Assembly (NCBI GenBank): GCA_018820275.1 | Contig: JAHJOO010000014.1 | Coordinates: forward strand, 62,001-126,000 | From: Alphaproteobacteria bacterium | GTDB lineage: Bacteria > Pseudomonadota > Alphaproteobacteria > Caulobacterales > Caulobacteraceae | Length of the DNA stretch: 64,000 bases | Reading direction: 5' to 3' | Shown here: positions 54,374 through 63,552 of the stretch, one piece after another | How positions within the stretch are numbered: the stretch's first letter is position 1 | How the letters are laid out: every line of letters begins with the position of its first letter | The notes under the pieces: model-generated | Databases searched by the model: none | Seen by the model: the letters and a program-made list of their open reading frames with translations, nothing else | Told to the model about the DNA's origin: nothing | Translations under genes and position numbers: made by a program

Positions 54374-55662
54374 CAGCGGCGGGCCTCCGTGGCGGCGACG
54401 TAGAGGGCGAGGACGATGCCGGGAAGCACCTTGAGCCACGGCCCGAGCGGATCCAGCCAGAGGTGCGGCAGGCTGAGGCTGCCGGCGATCAAATAGCCGA
54501 CCGAGACCAGCGCCATGCCGACGGCGGCGCGGGCGGACCACGAGCGCTTCAGGATCGCCATGCCGAGCAGAAGGTCGACGACGGCCCCTCCCCCGGCGAT
54601 CCAGGGCGACAGCGCGCCGAACCCTCCGGCGTCCAGGGTGGCGACGGCCCCGTCCCAGCCCCAGCGCAGGGTGACCACGCCGGTGACGATCCAGAACAGG
54701 CTGAGCGCCACGATCGCCAGCGGCCGCAGAAACCAGAGCCGCGCGTGATGCACGTCCTGGACCGAGGCCGGGACCTGCGTCAGGACCGCGTCGAGGCCGC
54801 GCGGCGGGGCACCGAGAACGGCCGGCCACGGGGCGTCGCGGCCGGCGACGTCGTGGTTCATCTGCCGCAGCGACGTGCTGCGAAGAGGCGAGGCCCAGCC
54901 GACGTGACCCAGAAGGTCGCCGACGGCCAGCGCGGGCCGGGCCAGGGCGAGGGGCAGGCGCAGCACGGGCGCCGGCGACAGGCCCAGCCAGGCGCGGTAC
55001 CGGCGCAGCAGGTCGGCCTGGCTCACGGCCTGCGGTCCGCCGAGGTCGGCGGTGAGACCCGGCGGTGCGTCGACCGCCGCGACGATGGCGGTCGCCAGAT
55101 CTCCGGCGAAGATCGGGCGGAACACCTGATCCCCGCCGACCACCGGGATCACGCCCGGGAAGGCCGCCAGCGCCCGGATCAGCCCCGTGCCGCCGAAGGC
55201 GCCGCGGCCGATCACCAGCGACGGACGCAGGATGACCCAGTCCAGCCCGGAGGCGCCGACCAACCGCTCGGTCTCGGCCTTGGTGCGCGCATAGTCTGTG
55301 CCGGCCACGGCGTCGGCGCCGACGGCCGAGAGGTGGACCAGACGATGCACGCCCGCGGCCTGCATGGCGGCGATCAGGCGGCGCGGTCCGTCGACGTGGG
55401 CCGCGGACAGACTGTCCTCCGCCCCGTCCTGAAGCGCGCCGACGCAGTTGATCACGGCGTCCAAGCCGGCGAGGGCTGCTGCCCAGTCGGCCGCCGGATC
55501 GGCGAAGTCGATTGCGACCCACTCGAACCCCGGGGCCCGCCTCGCCGAAGCGGTGGGACGACGGGCGGCGGCGCGGACGGCCCAGCCGGCCCGGTCGAAG
55601 GCGGCGGCCACCTCGGCGCCGATGAAGCCGCCCGCGCCGAGGATCAGGACGCGGCGGGTCAG
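54373..55662 (-). CDS. NAD(P)-binding SDR with C-terminal DoxX-like membrane domain (proposed CTG start)
   Basis: Rossmann glycine motif (L)TRRVLILGAGGFIGAE lies upstream of the first ATG/GTG/TTG (GTG, 55611); C-terminal TM helices. Confidence 0.75.
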   Translation of the reverse strand: MTRRVLILGAGGFIGAEVAAAFDRAGWAVRAAARRPTASARRAPGFEWVAIDFADPAADWAAALAGLDAVINCVGALQDGAEDSLSAAHVDGPRRLIAAMQAAGVHRLVHLSAVGADAVAGTDYARTKAETERLVGASGLDWVILRPSLVIGRGAFGGTGLIRALAAFPGVIPVVGGDQVFRPIFAGDLATAIVAAVDAPPGLTADLGGPQAVSQADLLRRYRAWLGLSPAPVLRLPLALARPALAVGDLLGHVGWASPLRSTSLRQMNHDVAGRDAPWPAVLGAPPRGLDAVLTQVPASVQDVHHARLWFLRPLAIVALSLFWIVTGVVTLRWGWDGAVATLDAGGFGALSPWIAGGGAVVDLLLGMAILKRSWSARAAVGMALVSVGYLIAGSLSLPHLWLDPLGPWLKVLPGIVLALYVAATEARR

Positions 55663-56111
55663 CGGACGACGCGGCGCTGGACGCGCCGGGTCTGCGTGCG
55701 CCCCGGCGCGCTGGTCAGGATCAGGTCCCCGGCCCGGGCCTGAGGCTCATCTCCGCGGGCGATCACGCAGTCGAAGATCTCCATCACCTGGCCGTCGCGG
55801 GTCAGGAGGAGACGGCCCGGGGCGCTGAAGCGCGTTCGCCAGTCGCCGCCGTCCATCCGGTCGGCGGCGTCCAGATCCGCCTCGATGACGTCCAGACTCG
55901 TCCGGGGCTGACTGGAGGCGAGCCAGACCGTCGCCCCGTCGGCTCCGAAGCGGATCCATTCGTGAGGAGCCTGGTCGTAAACCGCGCGGGTCGAGGCGTT
56001 GTCCGTCTCCACCGCGGCCAGCTCCCACACGCCGACGACGTCGGCCATGGAGCAGGGCGCGGCGTCCTGAATCGCCGCAGACGTCAGCAGCACGACGAGC
56101 AGAGGCCCCAT
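55659..56111 (-). CDS. Hypothetical secreted protein
   Basis: MGPLLVVLLTSAAIQDAAPC signal-like start; upstream alternative start 56207 would overlap ssb. Confidence 0.55.
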   Translation of the reverse strand: MGPLLVVLLTSAAIQDAAPCSMADVVGVWELAAVETDNASTRAVYDQAPHEWIRFGADGATVWLASSQPRTSLDVIEADLDAADRMDGGDWRTRFSAPGRLLLTRDGQVMEIFDCVIARGDEPQARAGDLILTSAPGRTQTRRVQRRVVR

Positions 56112-56118
56112 CCCGTCC

Positions 56119-56589
56119 TCAGAACGGGATGTCGTCGTTGAGGTCGTAGCTTTCCTTGGGGCCCGAGGACTTCGGCGCCGGACCGCCGGAGAAGCCGTAG
56201 TCGTCATCCGAACGCCCGCCGCCGGACGCGGCCCCGTCGCCGCGGCCGCCGAGCATGGTCAGATTGCCGTTGAAGCGCTGGATCACGACCTCGGTCGTGT
56301 ATTTCTCGACGCCGTTCTGCTCGTACTTGCGCGTCTGCAGAGAGCCTTCGATATATACCGTGGAGCCCTTTTTCAGATAATTTTCAACGACCTTGACGAT
56401 GTTGTCGTTGAAGATGACGACGCGGTGCCACTCGGTCTTCTCCTTGCGCTCGCCGCTAGACTTGTCGCGCCAGGTCTCGGACGTGGCCAGCGACAGGTTG
56501 GCGACGCGGTCGCCGTTGTTGAGCGAGCGGATTTCCGGGTCCTTCCCGAGGTTTCCGACCAGAATGACCTTGTTGACGCTGCCCGCCAT
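56119..56589 (-). CDS. ssb: Single-stranded DNA-binding protein
   Basis: [23 protein letters not shown]-fold; acidic tail NDDIPF. Confidence 0.97.
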   Translation of the reverse strand: MAGSVNKVILVGNLGKDPEIRSLNNGDRVANLSLATSETWRDKSSGERKEKTEWHRVVIFNDNIVKVVENYLKKGSTVYIEGSLQTRKYEQNGVEKYTTEVVIQRFNGNLTMLGGRGDGAASGGGRSDDDYGFSGGPAPKSSGPKESYDLNDDIPF

Positions 56590-56659
56590 GGGACGCTCCT
56601 CGTTCTGAATTATCCGGAACCCATAGCGCAGAGCGCCGGATGTTCCAACTTTGTTCCGA

Positions 56660-57106
56660 TCAGTTGGCCGACGGCGGCGGTGCCTCGGGCGGCGCGATGA
56701 CGCCGATCGGACGCCCGTCGATCTGGCGCTGGATCGCCCCGGGGATGGCCAGGCGACCGTCCCCCGTGCGCGCGAGGGCGAAGAAGCGACTGCCCGTCAG
56801 CGTCTTTCCGAAAGACACGCCGGTCGCGTCGATAAAGATGAACTGCCCCTGGTAGGCGCCCAGAATTTCGCGGTTCGAGCCTCCCATGCCGAGGAAGCGC
56901 AGGCGCATTTCCTCCAGCCGCGCGGCGCAGAACTCGATCTGGGGCTGGTCGCGGGCCACGACGTTGAGCTTCAGCCCGTTTTCGGCCGCCTCGTCCGGGA
57001 CGACGAAATAGCACACCCCGGGGTCGTAGGGGGCCTCGGGCGAGCTGGAGCAGGCGGCGGCCGCGACGGCCAGCGCGGCGGCGCCGGCGATGAGGAAGAA
57101 GCGCAT
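56660..57106 (-). CDS. Hypothetical lipoprotein
   Basis: [14 protein letters not shown] lipobox; no recognised family. Confidence 0.6.
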   Translation of the reverse strand: MRFFLIAGAAALAVAAAACSSSPEAPYDPGVCYFVVPDEAAENGLKLNVVARDQPQIEFCAARLEEMRLRFLGMGGSNREILGAYQGQFIFIDATGVSFGKTLTGSRFFALARTGDGRLAIPGAIQRQIDGRPIGVIAPPEAPPPSAN

Positions 57107-57771
57107 CAGTTGATGGGGCCCAGGTTGCAGCGACGGTCCTGCTCCACCAACGTGCGGAAGTCGGCGTTGTTCTCCGACCGCTCGACGCGGCCCGGCACGA
57201 GGCGCAGCGTGGTGTTGCCCCAGCGGCCATACAGGGCGTCGCCCGGGCGCACGCAGGTGCCGGAATAGAGCGCCTGGACGCACGCCGAGAGGCTCATGCT
57301 GGAGGAGACGGCGCGCCAGTCCCCGCCGACGTGGCGCAGGCAACTTTCGCCCGGGTCGGCGACCGGCTGGCCCGCGTCGACGACGGGCGGGAGGTCGGGC
57401 AGCGGTTCCGGCTCGAGCAGCTCGACGGGTTCCACCGGGGGCGGGGCCAGCGAGGCGGTCGGCGCCGCAGCGAGGGCCCCCGTCTCGTCGATGCCGACGT
57501 CGAGGGCGTCGGTGGCCAGGCCATTCCGTTCGGCGCACTGGGCCAGGGTGGCCATGCCGACGAAACGGCCCGCCACGAAGCAGCGCAGTTCGCGGGTGCT
57601 TTCCAGAGAGGGGGCGTCGGCGACGTCCACGGTCAACCCGCCTTGCGACGCCGGCGGTGGCGCGGTCGGGGCGGGTCCGCGACCGAACCAGAGGGCGAGC
57701 GACACGGCCACGATCACCACGGCGGCACCGCCGGCGATCAGGAAGACGCGATTGTCTGAGGGGCTGGCCAT
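57106..57771 (-). CDS. Hypothetical single-TM protein with Pro-rich linker
   Basis: N-terminal TM helix, Pro/Glu linker, Cys-containing C-domain; TGATG coupling with the next gene. Confidence 0.6.
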   Translation of the reverse strand: MASPSDNRVFLIAGGAAVVIVAVSLALWFGRGPAPTAPPPASQGGLTVDVADAPSLESTRELRCFVAGRFVGMATLAQCAERNGLATDALDVGIDETGALAAAPTASLAPPPVEPVELLEPEPLPDLPPVVDAGQPVADPGESCLRHVGGDWRAVSSSMSLSACVQALYSGTCVRPGDALYGRWGNTTLRLVPGRVERSENNADFRTLVEQDRRCNLGPIN

Positions 57772-57850
57772 TTGGGGTCGCTCGCGGAAGCTCCACCCTC
57801 AATGACCCGCCGACGCGGGGGGCGTCAACCGTGAAGCCGACGACCGGCGG

Positions 57851-60577
57851 TCAGCCGCCGAGGCGGGCCAGGGCGGCCTGATAGTTGGCCAGCTGGGCGG
57901 TCAGATAGGCCGGCACGGGGCCGGAGGCCGACGGCGTCGCCGTCGCCGGGTTCAGGGCCCTGTAGGCGTTGCGGACCGACGTCATGGCCGCCTGGAGGCG
58001 TTCGCCCGCGGCCTTGACGGAGTCGGCCGAGGTCAGCGTCAGGGTTCCGGGCAGATCGAGGCCGAAGGTGCGGGCCTCGCCCTGCTGGGCCGTCGGGCCG
58101 ACGAAGCCCGCGGACAGGCCGAGCCCGGCCAGGGCGTCGCGTCCCGGCTCTCCGGGGATCAGGACGGCCCCTTCGCGTCCGTCGCGGGCCGAGATCGACA
58201 GGCGCTGCAAGCCGGCGAAGGCGGCTTCCAGACCGGGTTTCGTGTCCGCGGCCGCGGATTCCGAGGCGACGGTGACCTTGAGCCGGCCCAGAGATGCGCC
58301 CTCGATCTTGCGGGCGAGCGACTGCAGCGTGTCGCGCGCGTCGATGGTGACGGCCACGGACCGTCCGCCGCCGGCCGGGGAGACGTAGAACCGGTCGCCG
58401 GCCCGCAAGGAGGTGGCATCCAGCAGGCGTTTGGACTCGGCCTGAACGATCTCGCCTTGAGGCAACCCCAGCCTGTCCAGGATCCCGCCGGCGTCGGCGG
58501 CGACGACCAGCGTCGCGGGGCGCGCCTGATCGCCGTCGCCGGCCCAGTCGCGGGTCCACTCCACGGCCCCGGTCAAGGGATCAAGACGGGCCAGATAGCC
58601 ACGCGTGGCGGCGTCCTCGGCGGCGTCCGCGGGCCGGTTCGAGACGCCGGTGATCCAGATCTTGCCGTCGTGCGCCTTCACGTCCGCCACGGTGTCGTTC
58701 CCGGCGCCGCCGAAATAGGTGAGGCGGTCGTCGGCCGAGACCGCGAGGCCGGTGTTCAGGGCAAGCACGAAGGCATCGGTGCCGCCGGCGTGAGCCCGGG
58801 TGACCGTGCCGACGTCGAGCGCGGCGTTGTGCGTCGTGCCGGAGACCACCACGCGGCCATCCTGCACGGAAATCCCGGTGGGGGTGCCGCCGGCGGTTCC
58901 GAGATCCCGCCGCGCGGCCAACGCCGGCTTGCCCTGGGCGTCCAGCGTCCAGTGCCGGACGATGAGCCGGCCATCCTCGACGCCCGTGGTGTAGACATCC
59001 TGCCCCACGGCGACCGAGGCGGCGACGGAGTCCTCGCCGGAGGTGCCGAACTGGGCGACGCCGACCGGGGCCGCGGTGAAGGCCGCGCCAGGATAGGGCT
59101 GGGTGGCGCGGAAGCTCTGGACGTAGCCGTCCCACCCGCCGACGGTCGCCGCGCCGGTCATGGCCGATTTCGCGCGCCCCGCGACTACGACCGTGCCGTC
59201 GGCGGCGAAGGCGACCGACGTCGCCTCGTCCGCCGCGCGGGCGCCGCGACGCTGGATCCATTGTTCGGCGCCGGCCGCGTCAAAGACGGCGACGAAGGAA
59301 TCGACCTCCGTCGCCACGTCGCCGGACTTGCCGGGCTCCAGGGCCCCGACGACCGACCCCGCCACGGCCACGCGGCCATCGGTCCCGACGGACAGCGCAT
59401 AGCCCGAGGCCTGACCGGCGGCGCCGAGCGTGCGGGTCGAGACGACCCTGCCCGCCGAGTCGAGCCGGACGAGCGCCACGTCGGACGTGCCCTTGACCGC
59501 CTGACCGGCGACGGGACCGTCGACGTCGGCGAGGAGCCACAGGCCGCCGTCGGCGGCCGCAGCCGAGGCCCGGACGGCCGCGTAGCCCTCCGGCAGGGCG
59601 GTCTGGGACAGGCGACCGTCGACCCACTGGGTCTCGCCGATGCGGGGGCCGGTGGCCGGGCCGGCACCGTCCTGATCCGACTGGAATTTCAGGACCTCGT
59701 GTCCGCCGGCCTTGCCGGAGGTCTGAACCACGTAGACCGCATCGCGCGGCGTGGGCTCCGAGAAGGCGACCGTCTCGCCCGTCGCGCCCCGGATCGCCAG
59801 CGCCCAGCGGTCAGGACCCGCGGGCAGCGTCACGGTCTTTCCGGCGACGGTGATCGTCTTGGGTTCGGACTTGACCTGCTCCCGGCCCACCCGGGTCTGG
59901 ACGCCCGCCGCCTGCAGCTGGTCATTGATGTGCTTGACCACGGCGTCGAGGGTGCGCGGCGTGGAGCCCATGTCGGCGAGGTCGATGTCGACGGCGGTGG
60001 TCGTGACCGTCGCCGTGAGGGTCTGCTTCACCGTGAGGGTGAAGGCGACATCGCCCTGGAAGGCGGCGACCGCCTGATCCGGGGCACCTTCGTGGATCGG
60101 GGCCGTGACCGACACAGCGGAGTCGCGGCGCACGGCGGCGGTGGTCTTGGAAAGGGCGCTGGTGGTGCCCTGCACCATGCGGACGTCCTGAAACTCCGCC
60201 GAGCCGACGTAACCGCCGATCTCTGCCAGCCCCGAGGCGAACCTCTTCTGGAGCAGGCTGAGCTCGGAGCTGGAAACGCCCTTGGTCGCCGCACGATTGG
60301 TCAGGGCGGTCAGGGTCTCGAGCCCTTGGTAGAGGGCGAACAGTCTTTTGTAGTCGCCCGAGGCGTCGGCGGCGTCGGGCGAGTAGGCGTCCTCGTCGAC
60401 GATCCGGCGCCCGCCGAGGGCCGCGCGCACGCGCTCGTCCGGGGCCGGAACCTCCGCCTGGGCGGACCAGGGCGGCGTCGGCTGCCGCCGTGAGGCCGCC
60501 AGCGCGGCGGGCGCGCTGAAGCCGGAGGACAGGGGCGTCCCTCCGAACAGGCCAAGAAGATAACTGTTGTCGATCAT
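57851..60577 (-). CDS. FlaEY-like flagellar regulatory/structural protein with beta-propeller repeats
   Basis: Flagellin-locus context; propeller-like repeats (SVAFAADGTVVVAGRAKSA, ADVKAHDGKIWITGVS); C-terminal MTSVRNAYRALNP helical region. Confidence 0.6.
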   Translation of the reverse strand: MIDNSYLLGLFGGTPLSSGFSAPAALAASRRQPTPPWSAQAEVPAPDERVRAALGGRRIVDEDAYSPDAADASGDYKRLFALYQGLETLTALTNRAATKGVSSSELSLLQKRFASGLAEIGGYVGSAEFQDVRMVQGTTSALSKTTAAVRRDSAVSVTAPIHEGAPDQAVAAFQGDVAFTLTVKQTLTATVTTTAVDIDLADMGSTPRTLDAVVKHINDQLQAAGVQTRVGREQVKSEPKTITVAGKTVTLPAGPDRWALAIRGATGETVAFSEPTPRDAVYVVQTSGKAGGHEVLKFQSDQDGAGPATGPRIGETQWVDGRLSQTALPEGYAAVRASAAAADGGLWLLADVDGPVAGQAVKGTSDVALVRLDSAGRVVSTRTLGAAGQASGYALSVGTDGRVAVAGSVVGALEPGKSGDVATEVDSFVAVFDAAGAEQWIQRRGARAADEATSVAFAADGTVVVAGRAKSAMTGAATVGGWDGYVQSFRATQPYPGAAFTAAPVGVAQFGTSGEDSVAASVAVGQDVYTTGVEDGRLIVRHWTLDAQGKPALAARRDLGTAGGTPTGISVQDGRVVVSGTTHNAALDVGTVTRAHAGGTDAFVLALNTGLAVSADDRLTYFGGAGNDTVADVKAHDGKIWITGVSNRPADAAEDAATRGYLARLDPLTGAVEWTRDWAGDGDQARPATLVVAADAGGILDRLGLPQGEIVQAESKRLLDATSLRAGDRFYVSPAGGGRSVAVTIDARDTLQSLARKIEGASLGRLKVTVASESAAADTKPGLEAAFAGLQRLSISARDGREGAVLIPGEPGRDALAGLGLSAGFVGPTAQQGEARTFGLDLPGTLTLTSADSVKAAGERLQAAMTSVRNAYRALNPATATPSASGPVPAYLTAQLANYQAALARLGG

Positions 60578-60855
60578 GTGGACGCCTGAACGCAGGGTCT
60601 TCGATCGGTGCTGACGCCGGGTTAACGTCCGTCAACGGAACGGCGTTCTCGCCGATTCGTTAAGACGCCGCCGATCCGTCACCACCGCCGAGAGGTATGA
60701 TGCGATGATCCGTCCGCGTTCCCTGTTCGCCGCGTTTCTGGCGCTGTACGGCCTGGCCGCCGCGCCGGGCCCCCGCGTCCGCCGCAGCCCCGTTCAGATC
60801 GGCGCGCGCGCGGGCGGCCTGAAGCCCGTCTCAAGGGCCTGAAGCCCCGGCGGCG

Positions 60856-61692
60856 TCAGCCGCCGCGGAACAGCGACAGGATGATCTGCGGCGCCTGGTT
60901 GGCGATCGACAGCGCCTGCGCGCCCAGCTGCTGCTGGACCTGGAGGGCCTGAAGCCGCGCGCTTTCCTTGGCCAGATCGGCGTCCACGAGGTTTCCGACA
61001 CCGGACTCGAGCGTATCGGCGAGCGTGCTGACGAACCTGGAGTGCGCCCCGATCTGCTTGGCCTGGGCACCGACGTCGCCCAAGGCCGAGTTCAGCTGGG
61101 TGATGGAGTCGTCCAGCGCCGTCAGCGCCGAGGTGGCCCCCGTCACGGTCAGGAGCGAGTTCGACAGCGACACCTCGATGATGGAGCCGCCGAGGGTCAG
61201 GTTCTTGGCCGACAGGGTGATGGTCTGGGTCGCGTCGGAGTTGGCGAGGAACCGAATCCCGGGGGTCACCGTCCCGTTGAAGATGTTCGATCCGTCGAAG
61301 GTGGCGTTCTGGATGGCGGAGTTGATGGCCCGCAGCAGCGCCTGGAAGTCGTTGTTCAGGAGCTGGCGCGACTGGGTCCCCAGAGACTCGTCCTTGGACG
61401 CGACGACCTTTTCCCGAAGCTGGTTCAGGAGATCGGAGATCGACTCGCCCGCGGCCAGCGCTACGTCGGCGATGGCGGTGGCGCGGTCGAGGCTCTGCTT
61501 CACCGCCCCCAAAGACGAGATGTCGGCCCGCTGTCCTTGGGCGATGGCCCAGATGGCCGCGTTGTCCTTGGCTCCCTGGACCTTCAGGCCGGTGCTGATC
61601 CGGCTCTGAACGTCGCCGAGACGATCGTTCGTCCGCGACAGATTCTGGAGCGCGATCTGCGCTGCGGTGTTGGTATGGACGCTGTTCGTCAT
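60856..61692 (-). CDS. Flagellin
   Basis: SVHTNTAAQIALQNLSRTNDRLGDVQSRISTGLKV N-domain and ESGVGNLVDADLAKESARLQALQVQQQLGAQALSIANQ C-domain. Confidence 0.95.
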   Translation of the reverse strand: MTNSVHTNTAAQIALQNLSRTNDRLGDVQSRISTGLKVQGAKDNAAIWAIAQGQRADISSLGAVKQSLDRATAIADVALAAGESISDLLNQLREKVVASKDESLGTQSRQLLNNDFQALLRAINSAIQNATFDGSNIFNGTVTPGIRFLANSDATQTITLSAKNLTLGGSIIEVSLSNSLLTVTGATSALTALDDSITQLNSALGDVGAQAKQIGAHSRFVSTLADTLESGVGNLVDADLAKESARLQALQVQQQLGAQALSIANQAPQIILSLFRGG

Positions 61693-61824
61693 CCGGCCCG
61701 TGCCTCTTTGAAGTCGAGGTGAAGCTAGAGACCGAGTCGTGTGCGTATGGTTAACGCCAATTCACCACGACGAAACCCGCGCGGCCCTGGGGCGGCGCGG
61801 CGGAGGCCCGGAAATCCGGACGGT

Positions 61825-62106
61825 TCAGGCGCGGGTGTCGATCACCGAGCCCGAGGCGTAGTCGGCACCCTTCATCAGATCGACGACCTGTTCGCGCGGC
61901 ACCTGCCGCACGACCTCGCCGGTCAGCCGATCCAGGGTCTTGTAGATGTAGGAGCCGGCGCTCGGCCCCTCCTCGATCACAAGCCTGTACCGCGCCGCCT
62001 GTTCGGCCTCCTTGAAGGCCGGCGAACGGTCGAAGGTCCCCGTGGTCGCGGCACCCGAGGGCGCGGCGATGGGGCCGATGCGGGCTATTTTGGCATTGGG
62101 TTCCAT
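61825..62106 (-). CDS. FlaG-like flagellar protein
   Basis: YKTLDRLTGEVVRQVPREQVVDLM; between two flagellin genes. Confidence 0.65.
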   Translation of the reverse strand: MEPNAKIARIGPIAAPSGAATTGTFDRSPAFKEAEQAARYRLVIEEGPSAGSYIYKTLDRLTGEVVRQVPREQVVDLMKGADYASGSVIDTRA

Positions 62107-62161
62107 GTCTCCTTACCGGCCTTTGGGCCGGCGCCTTCTGAAGAGGGCTCGCCGGACGAGC

Positions 62162-62192
62162 CGGCGGGCGCTCCCGGAGGAAACGCCCGCCG
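62162..62192 (-). terminator. Hairpin downstream of the upstream flagellin, weak terminator candidate
   Basis: CGGCGGGCG...CGCCCGCCG 9-bp arms; no clear T-tract. Confidence 0.25.
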
Positions 62193-62210
62193 TCCGTCTG
62201 GGGTCTGCCC

Positions 62211-63041
62211 TTAGCGGAAGAGTCCGAGCAGGATCGACGTCGACGAGTTGGCGATCGAGAGCGCCTGGACGCCCAGCTGCTGCTTCGTCTGCAGCGCCTG
62301 GAGGCGAGCGCTTTCCTTGGCCAGGTCGGCATCGACGAGGTTGCCCACGCCGGTTTCGATCGTGTCCTGCAGCTTGCTCACGAACTTCAGGTGAGTGCCG
62401 AGGGAGTTCGAGCCGGTGCCCAGGCGAGCCAGGGAAGCCGACACGTTGTTGATCGAGGTGTTGATCGTGGTCAGCGCCGTGCTGGCCAGCGTCGCGGTGC
62501 CGATGGTCGCCGTGGCGGCCAGGGTCACGTTGGCGCCGCCCAGCGACAGGTTCTCGTCCTGAACGGTGATGGTCGAGCCCGTGGCATTGGACAGGGCCTT
62601 GAAGCCCGCGGTGGCCGAGTTGTTCAGCAGGTTCACGCCGTTGAACGACGCGTTGCTGACGACGGTGGCGATCTGGTCACGGATGGACTTGAAGTCCTCG
62701 TTCAGCGCCGTGCGGGCCGAGCTGGTCAGCGACGTGTCGCTGGCCGCCAGGGCCTTTTCCTTCAGCTGGATCAGCAGGTCCGAGACCGATTCGCCGGCGG
62801 CGATGGCCACGTCCGTGGCCGACTGGCCGCGCTGAAGGCTGTCCTTGACGGCGTTCAGAGCCCCGATTTCCGAACGCTGGCCCTGGGCGATGGCCCAGAT
62901 GGCGCCATTGTCCTTGGCGTTCGAGATCTTCTTGCCGGTGTTGATGCGACCCTGAACCACGCCCAGTTCGGCGTTCGTGGTTTGCAGGTTCTGGAGGGCG
63001 ATCAGCGCGCCCGCATTCGTGTTAACGCTGTTCAGCGCCAT
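62211..63041 (-). CDS. Flagellin
   Basis: ALNSVNTNAGALIALQNLQTTNAELGVVQGRINTGKKI and ETGVGNLVDADLAKESARLQALQTKQQLGVQALSIANSS. Confidence 0.96.
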   Translation of the reverse strand: MALNSVNTNAGALIALQNLQTTNAELGVVQGRINTGKKISNAKDNGAIWAIAQGQRSEIGALNAVKDSLQRGQSATDVAIAAGESVSDLLIQLKEKALAASDTSLTSSARTALNEDFKSIRDQIATVVSNASFNGVNLLNNSATAGFKALSNATGSTITVQDENLSLGGANVTLAATATIGTATLASTALTTINTSINNVSASLARLGTGSNSLGTHLKFVSKLQDTIETGVGNLVDADLAKESARLQALQTKQQLGVQALSIANSSTSILLGLFR

Positions 63042-63114
63042 GGCACGTAGTCCTTCTTTCAAGGTGTCCGACGCCATTTTGGCTGCCGGGAGCGTTTTGC
63101 TCGGCAGATGTGGC

Positions 63115-63130
63115 AGCAAGGACGGGGCCA
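63115..63130 (-). promoter_or_regulatory. Sigma-54-type promoter for the flagellin gene
   Basis: Minus strand TGGCCCCGTCCTTGCT; GG/GC spacing matches -24/-12 consensus TGGCACGN4TTGCW. Confidence 0.55.
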
Positions 63131-63193
63131 GGAGGCCAGGTTCGCGATCTCCGCCTCTTCCTTGATTTCATTGCGGTACTTCTGATTCACCAC

Positions 63194-63228
63194 GCTCACT
63201 GCCCGGCAAGTTCTGCCGGGCAGTGAGC
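63194..63228. repeat. 15-bp perfect inverted repeat, FlbD/ftr-like enhancer candidate
   Basis: GCTCACTGCCCGGCA-AGTTC-TGCCGGGCAGTGAGC; further CTGCCGGG copies at 63244 and 63266. Confidence 0.6.
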
Positions 63229-63273
63229 CGTCTGCGGCAAAACCTGCCGGGCCTCCGGGCACAATCTGCCGGG

Positions 63274-63552
63274 TCAGGGGTCGGCGAGCGCCCGTTCGGC
63301 GGCGAGACCCTCCAGCGCCAGACGGCGCGCGCCGTCGCAGGCGATCAGGGCGGCGCCCCGCTCCGCGTAGACCCGCTCAAGGTCCGCGAGAGTCGCCGGA
63401 TCCGGCAGCACGGGCAGTCGGCACGGCGTCGTCGCGGCCGCCGGCAGACTGATCCTCGGGGGCGTCGCAGAGGTCGGGGGCGAGCCCGCACAGGCGGCGG
63501 TCAGCGTCACGCAGACGAGCGGCGCGGTCCGGCGGAAGAGGCAGGTGGGCAT
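63274..63552 (-). CDS. Rz1-like o-spanin lipoprotein candidate
   Basis: Short Cys-lipobox protein (VCVTLTAACAGS), Pro-rich; starts inside the Rz-like ORF in another frame. Confidence 0.5.
   Translation of the reverse strand: MPTCLFRRTAPLVCVTLTAACAGSPPTSATPPRISLPAAATTPCRLPVLPDPATLADLERVYAERGAALIACDGARRLALEGLAAERALADP

Noticed and set aside
58457-60493. 678-aa plus-strand ORF opposite the FlaEY-like gene
   Set aside because: Antisense shadow ORF; no recognisable motif
60705-60842. 45-aa plus-strand ORF (MIRPRSLFAAFLALYGLAAAPG...) between flagellin and FlaEY-like gene
   Set aside because: Signal-peptide-like but very short, with no convincing RBS or family; insufficient support
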